NCBI GenBank assembly: GCA_022819855.1
Contig: JAJEGN010000014.1
Span: forward strand, 188,501 to 252,500
Length of the DNA stretch: 64,000 nt
Direction of reading: 5' to 3'
Origin: Gammaproteobacteria bacterium
GTDB taxonomy: Bacteria; Pseudomonadota; Gammaproteobacteria; Steroidobacterales; Rariloculaceae
Numbering within the stretch: the first letter of the stretch is position 1; each line of letters opens with the position of its first letter. The notes beneath the pieces are model-generated. The model had not been told where the DNA came from, did not search any database, and saw nothing but the letters and a program-made list of their open reading frames with translations. Of this stretch, positions 9,165-17,422 are shown piece by piece. A program made the position numbers and the translations under genes.

Positions 9165-10241
9165 TTGAGCGCAGAAAGCAGGCAGGCAGTAACTGACGCA
9201 CTGGGCCTGGCCGACCGACACGATGCGGCGGGGCGCCACGAGGATGCGGTCAATGCCCTGGCGAGGGCGAGCGCCCAGGGCGATCTCGAGGCGACGACCG
9301 CGCTCGGCAAGCGTCTGATCATCGGCGATCGCGCGCCGTACATGCCCAAGGACGGCGCGAAGCTCCTGTCCGATGCCGCACGTGCCGGCAACGTCGACGC
9401 TTCGCTCCGGCTCGCCTGCATGACCGCCCTCGGCGCGCACGTGCCGCAGAGCTGGGAGGGTGCGCTCGGGCTGCTCGTGCACGCGGCGACTCTGGGTTCG
9501 AAATCGGCGCGCGGGCAGCTACGCGTGCTGGCCGGACGAGACGCCGCGTCGGACACGGACGAGGATTGGGCGGACCTCGCCCGGTCGATCGACCTCGCCG
9601 CGTGGCTCGCGCCGGTGCCCGGCGAAACCCTGCACGAAGGCCCGCTGGTCCGGTACTTCCCGACATTCCTCAACGACGCGGCCTGCGTCTGGATACGGGA
9701 CCACATGCGCGATTATCTGAAGCCCGCGCAGATCTACAGCGGCGACAAGCTGCGCCACGTCCAGGACGAGATGCGCACGAACAGCGTCGGCGCCATGCAC
9801 CTGGCATGCATCGATGTCGTGAACGTGGTCGTCCAGTATCGAATCTCCGCGGTATGCGGAATGCCGGTCGACAACTTCGACGGACCGACGGCGCTGCACT
9901 ACGATATCGGCGAGGAAATCAAGGATCACTGCGACTATATCCACCCGAAGATCCCGAACTACGAGCAGGAACTCGCCACGCACGGCGAGCGGCTCATCAC
10001 GTTTCTGCTTTATCTCAACGGCGACTTCGAGGGCGGCGAGACCGCGTTCCCCTTGATGGGCTTGAGCCACAAGGGGATCGGCGGCGATGGCATTTTCTTC
10101 GTGAACGTGAAGCAGGACGGCACGCCGGACGGCCGCTCGCTGCACGCAGGACGCCCTCCGACCGGCGGCGAGAAGTGGCTGCTGTCGCAGTTCGTTCGCG
10201 CGCGCCCCGTGTACAACACGCCGGCGGAGACGCTCTACTGA
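9165..10241 (+). CDS. Prolyl-4-hydroxylase-like 2-oxoglutarate/Fe(II) oxygenase with N-terminal Sel1-type repeats
   Basis: The 358-residue frame begins at TTG 9165. There is no strong ribosome site or in-frame ATG nearby, so the exact start is uncertain. Residues ~15-130 look like Sel1/TPR helical repeats (ARASAQGDLEATTALGKRL, DGAKLLSDAARAGNVDASLR). The C-terminal half is a P4H-type jelly roll. Iron ligands would be H255 and D257 in KDHCDY and H327 in SLHAGRPP, with K337 binding 2-oxoglutarate. All are present, so the enzyme looks competent. Known relatives hydroxylate proline or other residues on proteins. The repeats may hold a protein substrate. Another oxygenase gene starts 19 bases downstream. 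Confidence 0.82.
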   Translation: MSAESRQAVTDALGLADRHDAAGRHEDAVNALARASAQGDLEATTALGKRLIIGDRAPYMPKDGAKLLSDAARAGNVDASLRLACMTALGAHVPQSWEGALGLLVHAATLGSKSARGQLRVLAGRDAASDTDEDWADLARSIDLAAWLAPVPGETLHEGPLVRYFPTFLNDAACVWIRDHMRDYLKPAQIYSGDKLRHVQDEMRTNSVGAMHLACIDVVNVVVQYRISAVCGMPVDNFDGPTALHYDIGEEIKDHCDYIHPKIPNYEQELATHGERLITFLLYLNGDFEGGETAFPLMGLSHKGIGGDGIFFVNVKQDGTPDGRSLHAGRPPTGGEKWLLSQFVRARPVYNTPAETLY

Positions 10242-10260
10242 GCGGTACGCCGCGCTGAAG

Positions 10261-11520
10261 ATGTCCGGCCAGGACACGGGCCGCTTTCCGGGCCAGACTC
10301 GCGATGGCGCCATGGGTGACTTCGAGCGCGCGGTCCTGCGCTCCAACGAGTGCCTTGAACTTCAACGCTTCGATGAGGCCGAGCGGGAGCTCGAACGGGC
10401 GGTCGCACTGAAACCGTCCGACACCGCAGCACAGTTCGGGCTCGCGAAGCTCCGTTACATGCGCGGCGACCCGGCCTTTGCGCGTGACCTGTCTCGCGCG
10501 GCCGCAAGCAGGCGCGACGACGACGACCTCCGCATGCAGTTCGCCGAAGTGCTGCGCATGACGGGTGATCTTGCCGGCGCGGAGCTGCTGTGGCGCGAAC
10601 TGATCGCGCGCAGAGGTTCTCGCGCGGAATTCCGGGCAGGGCTCGCAATCGCGCTTCACGAAGCCGGTCGCGTCGATGAAGCCCTTGAGGTGGCGCTGGC
10701 CCGCGAGACAGCTCAGCCTGCAGACCTCGTACCGGCAGAGACGGTCACCGCGATCCTGCTGTCGCTCGGCCGCGCCGACGAGTCCATGCCGCTGATCCGC
10801 GCCGAGCGCGAGCGCGCGCCGCTCGACCAGGTCTGGATCGCCCACGAGGCGACGGCTGCGCGCCTTCTGGACGATCCGGCTTACGAGAAACTCTACGACT
10901 ACGATCGCGTCGTCCGTGTCTATGACATCGAGGCGCCGCCGGGCTTCGCTTCGGTGGACGAACTCAATGCCGCGCTCGCCGAGACCCTTTCCGCACGGCA
11001 TGGACTCGTTCGCCCGCCGTTCAACCAGAGCATGCGGTTCGGCACGCAGACGACCGGCAATCTCGTCGCGGCAACCGACCCCGCGATCCGCGCGGCGCTC
11101 GCCGCGTTTCTCGACCCGATCGCCGACTATCGCTCCAGTATCGGCGCAGCCGTCGACCATCCCCTGTCGGTCCGCAACCGTGGCGAGGCGGACTACAGGG
11201 GTTGCTGGTCGGTGCGGCTCAAGGCGCAGGGATTCCACGTCAATCACCTGCACCCGGAGGGTTGGCTGAGTTCCGCCTACTATGTGTCCGCGCCGGACGA
11301 GACGGCCGATACGGCGAAACAATCCGGCTGGCTCAAGTTCGGCGAACCGGCCCAACCCGTGCCGGGCGCGGGACCCGCGAGGACGATTCAGCCGAGACCG
11401 GGCCGCCTCGTGCTCTTCCCGTCGTACATGTGGCACGGCACGACGGCCATCCACGGCGACGAGCCGCGCCTGACGATGGCGTTCGACGTCGTCACGCGAG
11501 ACCGGGAGCCCGCGCCGTAG
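10261..11520 (+). CDS. TPR-repeat protein with C-terminal 2OG-Fe(II) oxygenase domain (2OG-FeII_Oxy_5 type)
   Basis: The 419-residue protein has TPR-like helices in its first ~200 residues (LQRFDEAERELERAVALKPS, TAAQFGLAKLRYMRGD). The C-terminal domain has the phrases of putative 2OG-Fe(II) oxygenases: FHVNHLHPEGWLSSAYYVS, GWLKFGEP, GRLVLFPSYMWHGTTAI and RLTMAFDV. The first His cluster and the later WHGTT histidine are the likely metal ligands. It follows the P4H-like gene by 19 bases and is probably co-transcribed. Both pair a repeat scaffold with a hydroxylase domain, suggesting protein substrates. An in-frame ATG at 10312 is an alternative start. Confidence 0.8.
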   Translation: MSGQDTGRFPGQTRDGAMGDFERAVLRSNECLELQRFDEAERELERAVALKPSDTAAQFGLAKLRYMRGDPAFARDLSRAAASRRDDDDLRMQFAEVLRMTGDLAGAELLWRELIARRGSRAEFRAGLAIALHEAGRVDEALEVALARETAQPADLVPAETVTAILLSLGRADESMPLIRAERERAPLDQVWIAHEATAARLLDDPAYEKLYDYDRVVRVYDIEAPPGFASVDELNAALAETLSARHGLVRPPFNQSMRFGTQTTGNLVAATDPAIRAALAAFLDPIADYRSSIGAAVDHPLSVRNRGEADYRGCWSVRLKAQGFHVNHLHPEGWLSSAYYVSAPDETADTAKQSGWLKFGEPAQPVPGAGPARTIQPRPGRLVLFPSYMWHGTTAIHGDEPRLTMAFDVVTRDREPAP

Positions 11521-11673
11521 AAAGCTGGCTTGAGTATCTGCGCCTTCCAGTTATCGTTTCGCGAACTGGCGCGGGAGAGCTTCCCGGTCACACGGCGGCA
11601 GTCGCCGTGCAGGGTACGCGCCGCTCCGGCAGCGTCAGGCACGCTGTCCGTCAGCACATCCCTCCAAATGAAA

Positions 11674-11695
11674 GCGGCGGGCCGAAGCCCGCCGC
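11674..11695 (-). terminator. Rho-independent terminator of the TonB receptor gene
   Basis: GCGGCGGGC and GCCCGCCGC form a perfect 9-bp stem around CGAA. On the minus strand the hairpin is followed by TTTCATTT. It lies 25 bases beyond the receptor stop codon and is convergent with the upstream plus-strand oxygenase gene. Confidence 0.85.
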
Positions 11696-11719
11696 CAGGT
11701 TGGTTTCGCCTCAGGGCGA

Positions 11720-14700
11720 TCAGAACGTCATCTTCAGGCCCACGTAGTACCGCCGCCCGAGCGGGTCGTAATAACCGGGCTCGGTATTGCCGAGGTTGTG
11801 GTCGGGATTGATGCCTCGGGAGGGATCTCCCGGATCAAGTCCCACCACCGGCGGATCCTCGTCGAACAGGTTGTCGATTCCGGCGCGCAGTTCCATTCGA
11901 TCGTTGATCGAATAGCGCGCGAACAGGTTCAACAGGTTGTACGAGTCGACGGGCCGGACGCGCGTCGTGGGATCCCTGGCCGCCGTCTCGTCCTTGATCG
12001 ACGGGAAGTGCCGCCACTGGACGCCCACCGACGCGTTCGAGAACGCATAGCTGAACGTCGACACGAGTCGGTAATCGAACTGACCGCCGTTCTCGAAGGT
12101 CCCGATCGCATCGAATACCGGTGCGGCGGGATTGTCCTGCGTCTCGAATCGATCGACTATCGTGGCAACCGTGTTGATGTTGAAGTTGCCGGGGCCCATG
12201 TCCCGTCCCCAGTTGACCGACATGTCGATGCCCGTCGTCTCGAGCACGCCCGAGTTGAAGAACGGCGCCTGCACGCGTGAGCGCAAACCGCTCGACGGGC
12301 TGCGCGTGATCAAGGCGCACCAGCCGCCGGGGTCATCGATCGAGAGGCTCGGGTTCGTGTCGCCGTCGTTGCCGGTCGGCGTGCCGTTGAAGCACTGCTG
12401 GTAGACGAACACCGAATCGAGCGGCGAGATTGCGCCCGCGATCTCGATATTGTAGAGGTCGAACGAAGCCACGAGATTGTCCAGGCCGCCGGGGCCGTTG
12501 AGCACGACGCCGAGCGTCCAGGTTTCAGCTTCCTCGGGCTGCAGGTCTTCGTTGCCCTGGATGATCTCGATCTCGAGCGGGAAGAACGGCGCGCCCGGCC
12601 GGGCGTGGAAGTCCGGACCGCCCGGACCCGTATCGAAGTCCGAGGTGTTGTTGCCGATGATCGCCCGACAGAGCGCCTGCACCTCGAGCCGCCGCGGGTT
12701 GTCCGCACGGTTGCCCCAGGGCGCCAGCGTCGTGTAGGCGCAGGGATCGCTCGGCGGGAACGAGACGACGTCGACGGCAGGTCCCGTGTAGAGCTCCGAC
12801 ACGTTCGGCGAGCGCGTTGCGAACTGGAAGCCGCCGCGCAGGCGAACGGCATCGGTCGCGTTCCAACTGAACAGCGCCTTCCATGTCTCCGCACTGCCCG
12901 TGATGTCCGAATCGGAGAAACGCAGACCGAGTTCGAGCTCGAGGTTTTCCATCACCGGCATCAGGAACTCGCCGTAGATCTCGGTCATGGTCTGGGCGCC
13001 CTCGACCTGGTTCGAGGCGAAGAGCCCCTGGACCTGCACTTCGGTATTGACGTCGTCGTTGACCTCGGACGGCTGGAACAGGAAGTTGTTCTTGCGCTGC
13101 GTGCCGCCGACGGCGAAACGCATCTCGCCGACCCAGTTCTCGCCGGCGCTGCCCTCCATGTTCACCGTCGCGATGTCCTGAGTGATCTGCGTGAGCTGCT
13201 TCATCTTCGACTCGATGGATTCCTTGCAGTCAGGCGAGATCGGCAGCGACACGATGCCCTGGGCCGCGAAGATCGGCACGCCGGATTCGCAGGACTGGCG
13301 ATAGCTCGTGCTTCTCACGGTAGTGGGACTCGTCGGCTGATTCAGCACGTTGTTGCCGGCCCGGCCCCAGTCCGGTGCGGCAACGATCGACTGATAGCGC
13401 TGCAGCGAACCGTTGTTGGCGCCGAGATACCAGTTGGAAGTGCGGCCGGTCGAGACGTAGGCTTCCCAGCTCCCGTCGATCGCATCGATTCCGCCTTCGA
13501 CGCCGGCCATGATCTGGTAGACGTCGGACTGGTTGCGCGCCCTTTCCGGGCCCATGAAGTCGAGGCCGCGGAACACGGTCCAGGCTTCATCCGGATTGGC
13601 GCGCGAGGCGAGCAGCGTCGCGAGGTCCTCGGGGATCTCGCGGCCGTCGACCGGCACGTAGGCCTGCCAGACGGTGATCGCCGGTACGTAGCTCGAGACC
13701 TGCTGGACGTCGACGCCGCTGTAGTTGGCCTGCACGAACGCCGTGATGTCGTCGCTCATGTCGAGGGTCGCGCGTCCGAAGGCGGAACGCCGCTCGAGCG
13801 GCGATGACAGGTTACGTTCCATGTAGACCTGCTGGAGCTGGCCGTTCGGCTCGAAGCGGACGCCCGAGTAACCCAGCCCGTCGATTTCCGTCTTGTGCAG
13901 CGGTCCCTTGTAGTTGTAACCGCCCGGAACGCCACGGCCACCGAGCAGGAAGATCGAGCCGTCCGGGTTGAAGTAGAACTCGCTGTTGCGCGGCACCGTG
14001 CCGTCCACGTAGTTCGGGTCGTAGCTCCGGAAGAGCGCGTCGACGGCTTCCTGGCTCGGCGAATTGCGGTTAGCCCTATAGCCCGGCGTCTGCAGGAATC
14101 CGCCGGAGTCCGAGTTCGGGTCGAACCAGCCGGCTGTCGCCCAGTCGCGGTCTCTGACCCTGACTTCATCGCGCCGCGTCCATTCGACTCCGAGCAGGAC
14201 GTTGCCGCGCCCATTGGCCGCGTTCATGCCGATCACGCTGCTGAACTTCGTTTCCGCGCCGTCGCCCTGAGACGCTTGGCCAGACTGGAAGTCCATCTCG
14301 ACGCCTTCGAAATCCTCCTTGAGGATGAAGTTCACGACGCCGGCCAGCGCATCCGGTCCGTACACGGCCGAAGCGCCGCCCGTGATCGTTTCGACACGCT
14401 CGATGGCCGCCGACGGAATCGTGTTGACGTCGACGATGAGCAGAGCGTTCGCGGGCTGCGCCCGTCGGCCGTCGAGCAGCACGAGGTTACGGTTGGGACC
14501 GAGGCCCCGCATGTTGACGCTCGCGACGCCGGGTGTGACGAAACCCGACGGTTCCGTCTGGCCGGTCGTGAACTGCGTGGTCTCCGGAACGAAGTGCGGC
14601 ATGGCGTTCAGCACGCTTTCGACCGCGAGCGTGCTCGATTGCTCGAACTGCTCGGTCTCGATCGACACGATCGGACTCGCCGAAGTCAGGTCGCGGCGCA

Positions 14701-14857
14701 CGATGCGCGATCCTGTGACCGTCACTTCTTCCAGCACATCCTCCTGGCCCATGGCCGGACTCACCGCGGCCGTGCCGAGCACGGCTGAGATCGCAGATGC
14801 GAGCACGGTGAGATTGGTTGGGCCGGAAGGTGCTGGTCTGACATTTCTTATTGTCAT
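11720..14857 (-). CDS. TonB-dependent outer-membrane receptor
   Basis: The chosen start is ATG 14857 with GGAGGG upstream (1045 residues). The longer frame adds 37 residues with no signal. A signal peptide ends near AVSPAMGQ. A plug domain follows, with VTVTGSRIVRRDLTSASPI, IERVETITGGASAVYGPDAL and a TonB-box-like start DVLEEVTV. The rest is a long beta-barrel, ending in the outer-membrane signature RRYYVGLKMTF with terminal Phe. Such receptors import iron chelates, cobalamin or complex organic molecules with energy from TonB. Substrate specificity cannot be read here, and no partner transporter is adjacent. A possible -10 (TAGACT on the minus strand near 14978-14983) lies upstream. Confidence 0.93.
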   Translation of the reverse strand: MTIRNVRPAPSGPTNLTVLASAISAVLGTAAVSPAMGQEDVLEEVTVTGSRIVRRDLTSASPIVSIETEQFEQSSTLAVESVLNAMPHFVPETTQFTTGQTEPSGFVTPGVASVNMRGLGPNRNLVLLDGRRAQPANALLIVDVNTIPSAAIERVETITGGASAVYGPDALAGVVNFILKEDFEGVEMDFQSGQASQGDGAETKFSSVIGMNAANGRGNVLLGVEWTRRDEVRVRDRDWATAGWFDPNSDSGGFLQTPGYRANRNSPSQEAVDALFRSYDPNYVDGTVPRNSEFYFNPDGSIFLLGGRGVPGGYNYKGPLHKTEIDGLGYSGVRFEPNGQLQQVYMERNLSSPLERRSAFGRATLDMSDDITAFVQANYSGVDVQQVSSYVPAITVWQAYVPVDGREIPEDLATLLASRANPDEAWTVFRGLDFMGPERARNQSDVYQIMAGVEGGIDAIDGSWEAYVSTGRTSNWYLGANNGSLQRYQSIVAAPDWGRAGNNVLNQPTSPTTVRSTSYRQSCESGVPIFAAQGIVSLPISPDCKESIESKMKQLTQITQDIATVNMEGSAGENWVGEMRFAVGGTQRKNNFLFQPSEVNDDVNTEVQVQGLFASNQVEGAQTMTEIYGEFLMPVMENLELELGLRFSDSDITGSAETWKALFSWNATDAVRLRGGFQFATRSPNVSELYTGPAVDVVSFPPSDPCAYTTLAPWGNRADNPRRLEVQALCRAIIGNNTSDFDTGPGGPDFHARPGAPFFPLEIEIIQGNEDLQPEEAETWTLGVVLNGPGGLDNLVASFDLYNIEIAGAISPLDSVFVYQQCFNGTPTGNDGDTNPSLSIDDPGGWCALITRSPSSGLRSRVQAPFFNSGVLETTGIDMSVNWGRDMGPGNFNINTVATIVDRFETQDNPAAPVFDAIGTFENGGQFDYRLVSTFSYAFSNASVGVQWRHFPSIKDETAARDPTTRVRPVDSYNLLNLFARYSINDRMELRAGIDNLFDEDPPVVGLDPGDPSRGINPDHNLGNTEPGYYDPLGRRYYVGLKMTF

Positions 14858-15142
14858 GACAGATAGCCCTCCATCTTTTTCTTGTATTGCGCAGATACAA
14901 CAATTCAAGGAAATTCGAAAGCAACAAGCTTCGAATCCCTTGTAGGACGACAGCAACAGTTGCGTCATCCCGGTAGCAGTCTAGCGCAGAAAACCGAGAA
15001 ATTGACAATTAATCAGACAAAATGATGACTGCGCTTCCGGTGGTCCCGTGTGACGCGTTTGCGCTGTTGTATGCTTGACGGAGGGTTCGTATTGCTGCCG
15101 ATCTGAAGCAGTCCGGATCGAGTTCGAGGGGGAAAGTCGACA

Positions 15143-15985
15143 ATGAACAGAGCACGGCGCCGTGCAACGTTGGTACCCGGTTTCGCGGCTGCCCTGGGAG
15201 CCGCCGTCGCATTTCCGTTGCCTCAACCGGGTTTCGCCCAGACCGATGACGCCGCGACCCTCGCGGATTTTCGCGCCTGCGGCGCACTCCAGCGCGACAG
15301 TGCGCGCCTGGCCTGCTTCGATGGGGTACTCGCCGCGGACCGCGAAGGCGGTGGCATCGACGAGGTCGCCGCGTCCGTCCCGGTCACCGAGACGGTCGCG
15401 CCGGAGCCGTCGCCTGTGGCGGCCGAACCGACGGAAACGCCTGTCGTGCGTTCCGAGGAGCCGGAACCGGCCGAATCTCCCGTCGCGGCCGCTCCGCAGC
15501 CGGAACCTCCGGAAGCGGTGGCTGCGAGCATCGCGCAGAGCGACCCGCCGGAAGCACCGCCTGCAGGCGGCCCCCCGGCGCAGCCTTCAACCGCAACTGC
15601 CGAGCGAACCGCGGCCGCAAGCGCAGGCGGCGAGGAGGCCGCAATAGCGACATCGAACTCGAACGCGTCCCGAGGCCGGTCGGCCGAGCCAGCGCCCGCA
15701 AGCGAAACTCGCGCCGCAGCGGATCGCACGCAAGTCGCGGTCGCGGCAGGCTCCGAACGCGCCGAAGCGTCGGCATTCACGATCGTGGAAATGACTACCC
15801 GGATACCGGGCGCCGCGCGTTTCATCACCGACGACGGGCGCGTCTTCGTTCAGACGAGCGGCGGCAGCAACTACCGGAACTTCCCCGACGCGCCGTTTCC
15901 GGCCACGCTCGAGGACGGCGCGCTGGGTTCGAGCTTCCTGCGGCTCGGTCCGCGCTTGCGCGTGCGAGTCCGCGCTGTCGAGTAA
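15143..15985 (+). CDS. Secreted protein of unknown function with low-complexity linker
   Basis: The 280-residue product has a signal peptide (cleavage near PGFAQ) and a strong GAGGGGGAAAG ribosome site. After the signal comes DFRACGALQRDSARLACFD, a C-x(n)-R-L-A-C-[FY]-D pattern found at the start of several small periplasmic proteins, where the two cysteines could form a disulphide. Residues ~75-205 are a Pro/Ala/Glu/Ser-rich, probably disordered linker. The last ~70 residues (FTIVEMTTRIPGAARFITDD, RVFVQTSGG, RLGPRLRVRVRAVE) look like a small beta-domain. It is divergent from the TonB receptor across a 285-base intergenic region. I do not recognise a function. Confidence 0.7.
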   Translation: MNRARRRATLVPGFAAALGAAVAFPLPQPGFAQTDDAATLADFRACGALQRDSARLACFDGVLAADREGGGIDEVAASVPVTETVAPEPSPVAAEPTETPVVRSEEPEPAESPVAAAPQPEPPEAVAASIAQSDPPEAPPAGGPPAQPSTATAERTAAASAGGEEAAIATSNSNASRGRSAEPAPASETRAAADRTQVAVAAGSERAEASAFTIVEMTTRIPGAARFITDDGRVFVQTSGGSNYRNFPDAPFPATLEDGALGSSFLRLGPRLRVRVRAVE

Positions 15986-16024
15986 GCTCCGCCCGCCGCC
16001 GCCGAAACAGCAGCCCAAACGAAA

Positions 16025-16046
16025 GGCGGGGGCTTTCGCCCCCGCC
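16025..16046 (-). terminator. Rho-independent terminator after the second cassette
   Basis: GGCGGGGGC and GCCCCCGCC pair perfectly (9 bp) around TTTC. On the minus strand the stem is followed by TTTCGTTT. It lies 36 bases past the stop of the DUF1552 gene at 16083 and marks the end of the three-gene cassette. Confidence 0.85.
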
Positions 16047-16082
16047 GTATTGGGTGCCGTCGTAGCGGCGCGCGATGCGCTG

Positions 16083-17417
16083 CTAGATTTCCATGCGGCC
16101 CGTGCTGTGGCCGACCGACTCGATCTCCGAGCCCAGCATGTCGGCCATCGCGAGCAGCAGGTTGGCCGTAGGCAGATCCTTCTCGGCCGCGATGTGGCGG
16201 TTGCCCTCGAGGCGGCCGCCGGCGCGTCCGAGCAGCACGGCCGGGACGTTGTGGCGGTCGTGCACCGGACCGTTGCTCATGCCCGAGCCGAAGTAGATCA
16301 GCGAGGAATCGAGCAGCGTGCCGTCGCCGTCAGGCGTCGACTCGAGCTTGCCGAGGAACTCGGCGAGCTTGACCATCTGGTAGGAGTTGATCCGCGCGTA
16401 CTGGTCGAGCGACTCTTCGGTGTCCTTGTGATGCGAGGTGGTGTGGTGCGGCTCCGTGACGCCGAGGAAGGCGTAGCTGCGGCCGCTGGCCTCGTGACCC
16501 GTCATGAACGTGAAGACGCGCGAAATGTCGCCCTGGAACGCCAGGTGCAGCAGGTCGTACGTGACCGTCATGTGCGTGTCGAAGTCCTCGGGGATGCCGA
16601 CCGGGCCGTCCGGCGCGTTGGCAACCACATCGGAGCGCATTTCCATCTTCTGGAGCTGCTCCTCGACGCGGCGGATGTTGGTCAGGTACTCGTCGAGAAT
16701 CGCGTTGTCGCTGGCGCCGATCACGCGTTGCAGGCGCTTCGTCTCGTCGAGGACGGAGTCGAGCATGCTCTGCTTCCTGCGCATCCTCGCCAGGCGCTGC
16801 TCCGGAGTGCCGGGCTCGCCGTACATGCGCTCGAACGTGACCTGCGGGTTGATCGCGACCGGCGACGGGCTCTCGTCGTCGAGCCAGGACAGCGTGTTGA
16901 AGAAGACGCAGGGATAGCCGTCGCAGGCGCCCGCCGACGTGCCCATGTCTTCGGTGCCGAGTTCGAGTGAACGCAGCGGCGTATCGTCCGCGATCACGTC
17001 GGCAATGTACTGGTCGACGGTCTTCTTCGAACGGACGATGTTGAAGTCGCCGTTGTTGCTGAGCGGCCCGGTGCCGTTCAGGAACGCGGCGCTGGCGCCC
17101 ATGTGGATGCCGCCCATGTCCTTGCTGCCGTCCGGCGCCTTCATCTGGCTGATCGTCGTCAGGTACTGGCGGAACGGCTCCAGCGGCTGCATGATCTGGT
17201 TGAACGCGAAGTCCTTGCCGACCTGCTCCGGGTGCCACATCTGCGGATAGATGCCGTTGGGCACGTAAACCGCGCCGAACCGCAGCCGCTCGCCGGCGGC
17301 AGTCAGGCTCTGGGCGGTTGCGGCAGGTACCATCGAATCGAGCAGCGGCAGGGCAACGGCGGCGCCTGCGCCTCGCAGGAACATTCGACGATCCAGATGC
17401 TTCTTGGTGATGAACAT
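16083..17417 (-). CDS. DUF1552 domain protein, Tat-exported (cassette 2)
   Basis: This 444-residue paralogue of the protein at 2396-3742 has the same build. It starts with a twin-arginine-like signal (HLDRRMFLRGAGAAVALPLL, AATAQS), then FGAVYVPNGIYPQMW, and ends with IYFGSGMSNGPVHDRHNVPA. The export route implies it is folded before crossing the membrane. The gene begins 5 bases after the haem-protein stop and is the last gene of its operon, followed by a clear terminator. Function is unknown. Repeated linkage to the DUF1592-type protein suggests the two form one enzyme system. Confidence 0.88.
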   Translation of the reverse strand: MFITKKHLDRRMFLRGAGAAVALPLLDSMVPAATAQSLTAAGERLRFGAVYVPNGIYPQMWHPEQVGKDFAFNQIMQPLEPFRQYLTTISQMKAPDGSKDMGGIHMGASAAFLNGTGPLSNNGDFNIVRSKKTVDQYIADVIADDTPLRSLELGTEDMGTSAGACDGYPCVFFNTLSWLDDESPSPVAINPQVTFERMYGEPGTPEQRLARMRRKQSMLDSVLDETKRLQRVIGASDNAILDEYLTNIRRVEEQLQKMEMRSDVVANAPDGPVGIPEDFDTHMTVTYDLLHLAFQGDISRVFTFMTGHEASGRSYAFLGVTEPHHTTSHHKDTEESLDQYARINSYQMVKLAEFLGKLESTPDGDGTLLDSSLIYFGSGMSNGPVHDRHNVPAVLLGRAGGRLEGNRHIAAEKDLPTANLLLAMADMLGSEIESVGHSTGRMEI

Positions 17418-17422
17418 GGTGA

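Noticed and set aside
15002-15030. TTGACA at 15002-15007 as a promoter for the 15143 gene
   Set aside because: No acceptable -10 box lies 16-18 bases downstream; only weak matches such as ATGACT are found.
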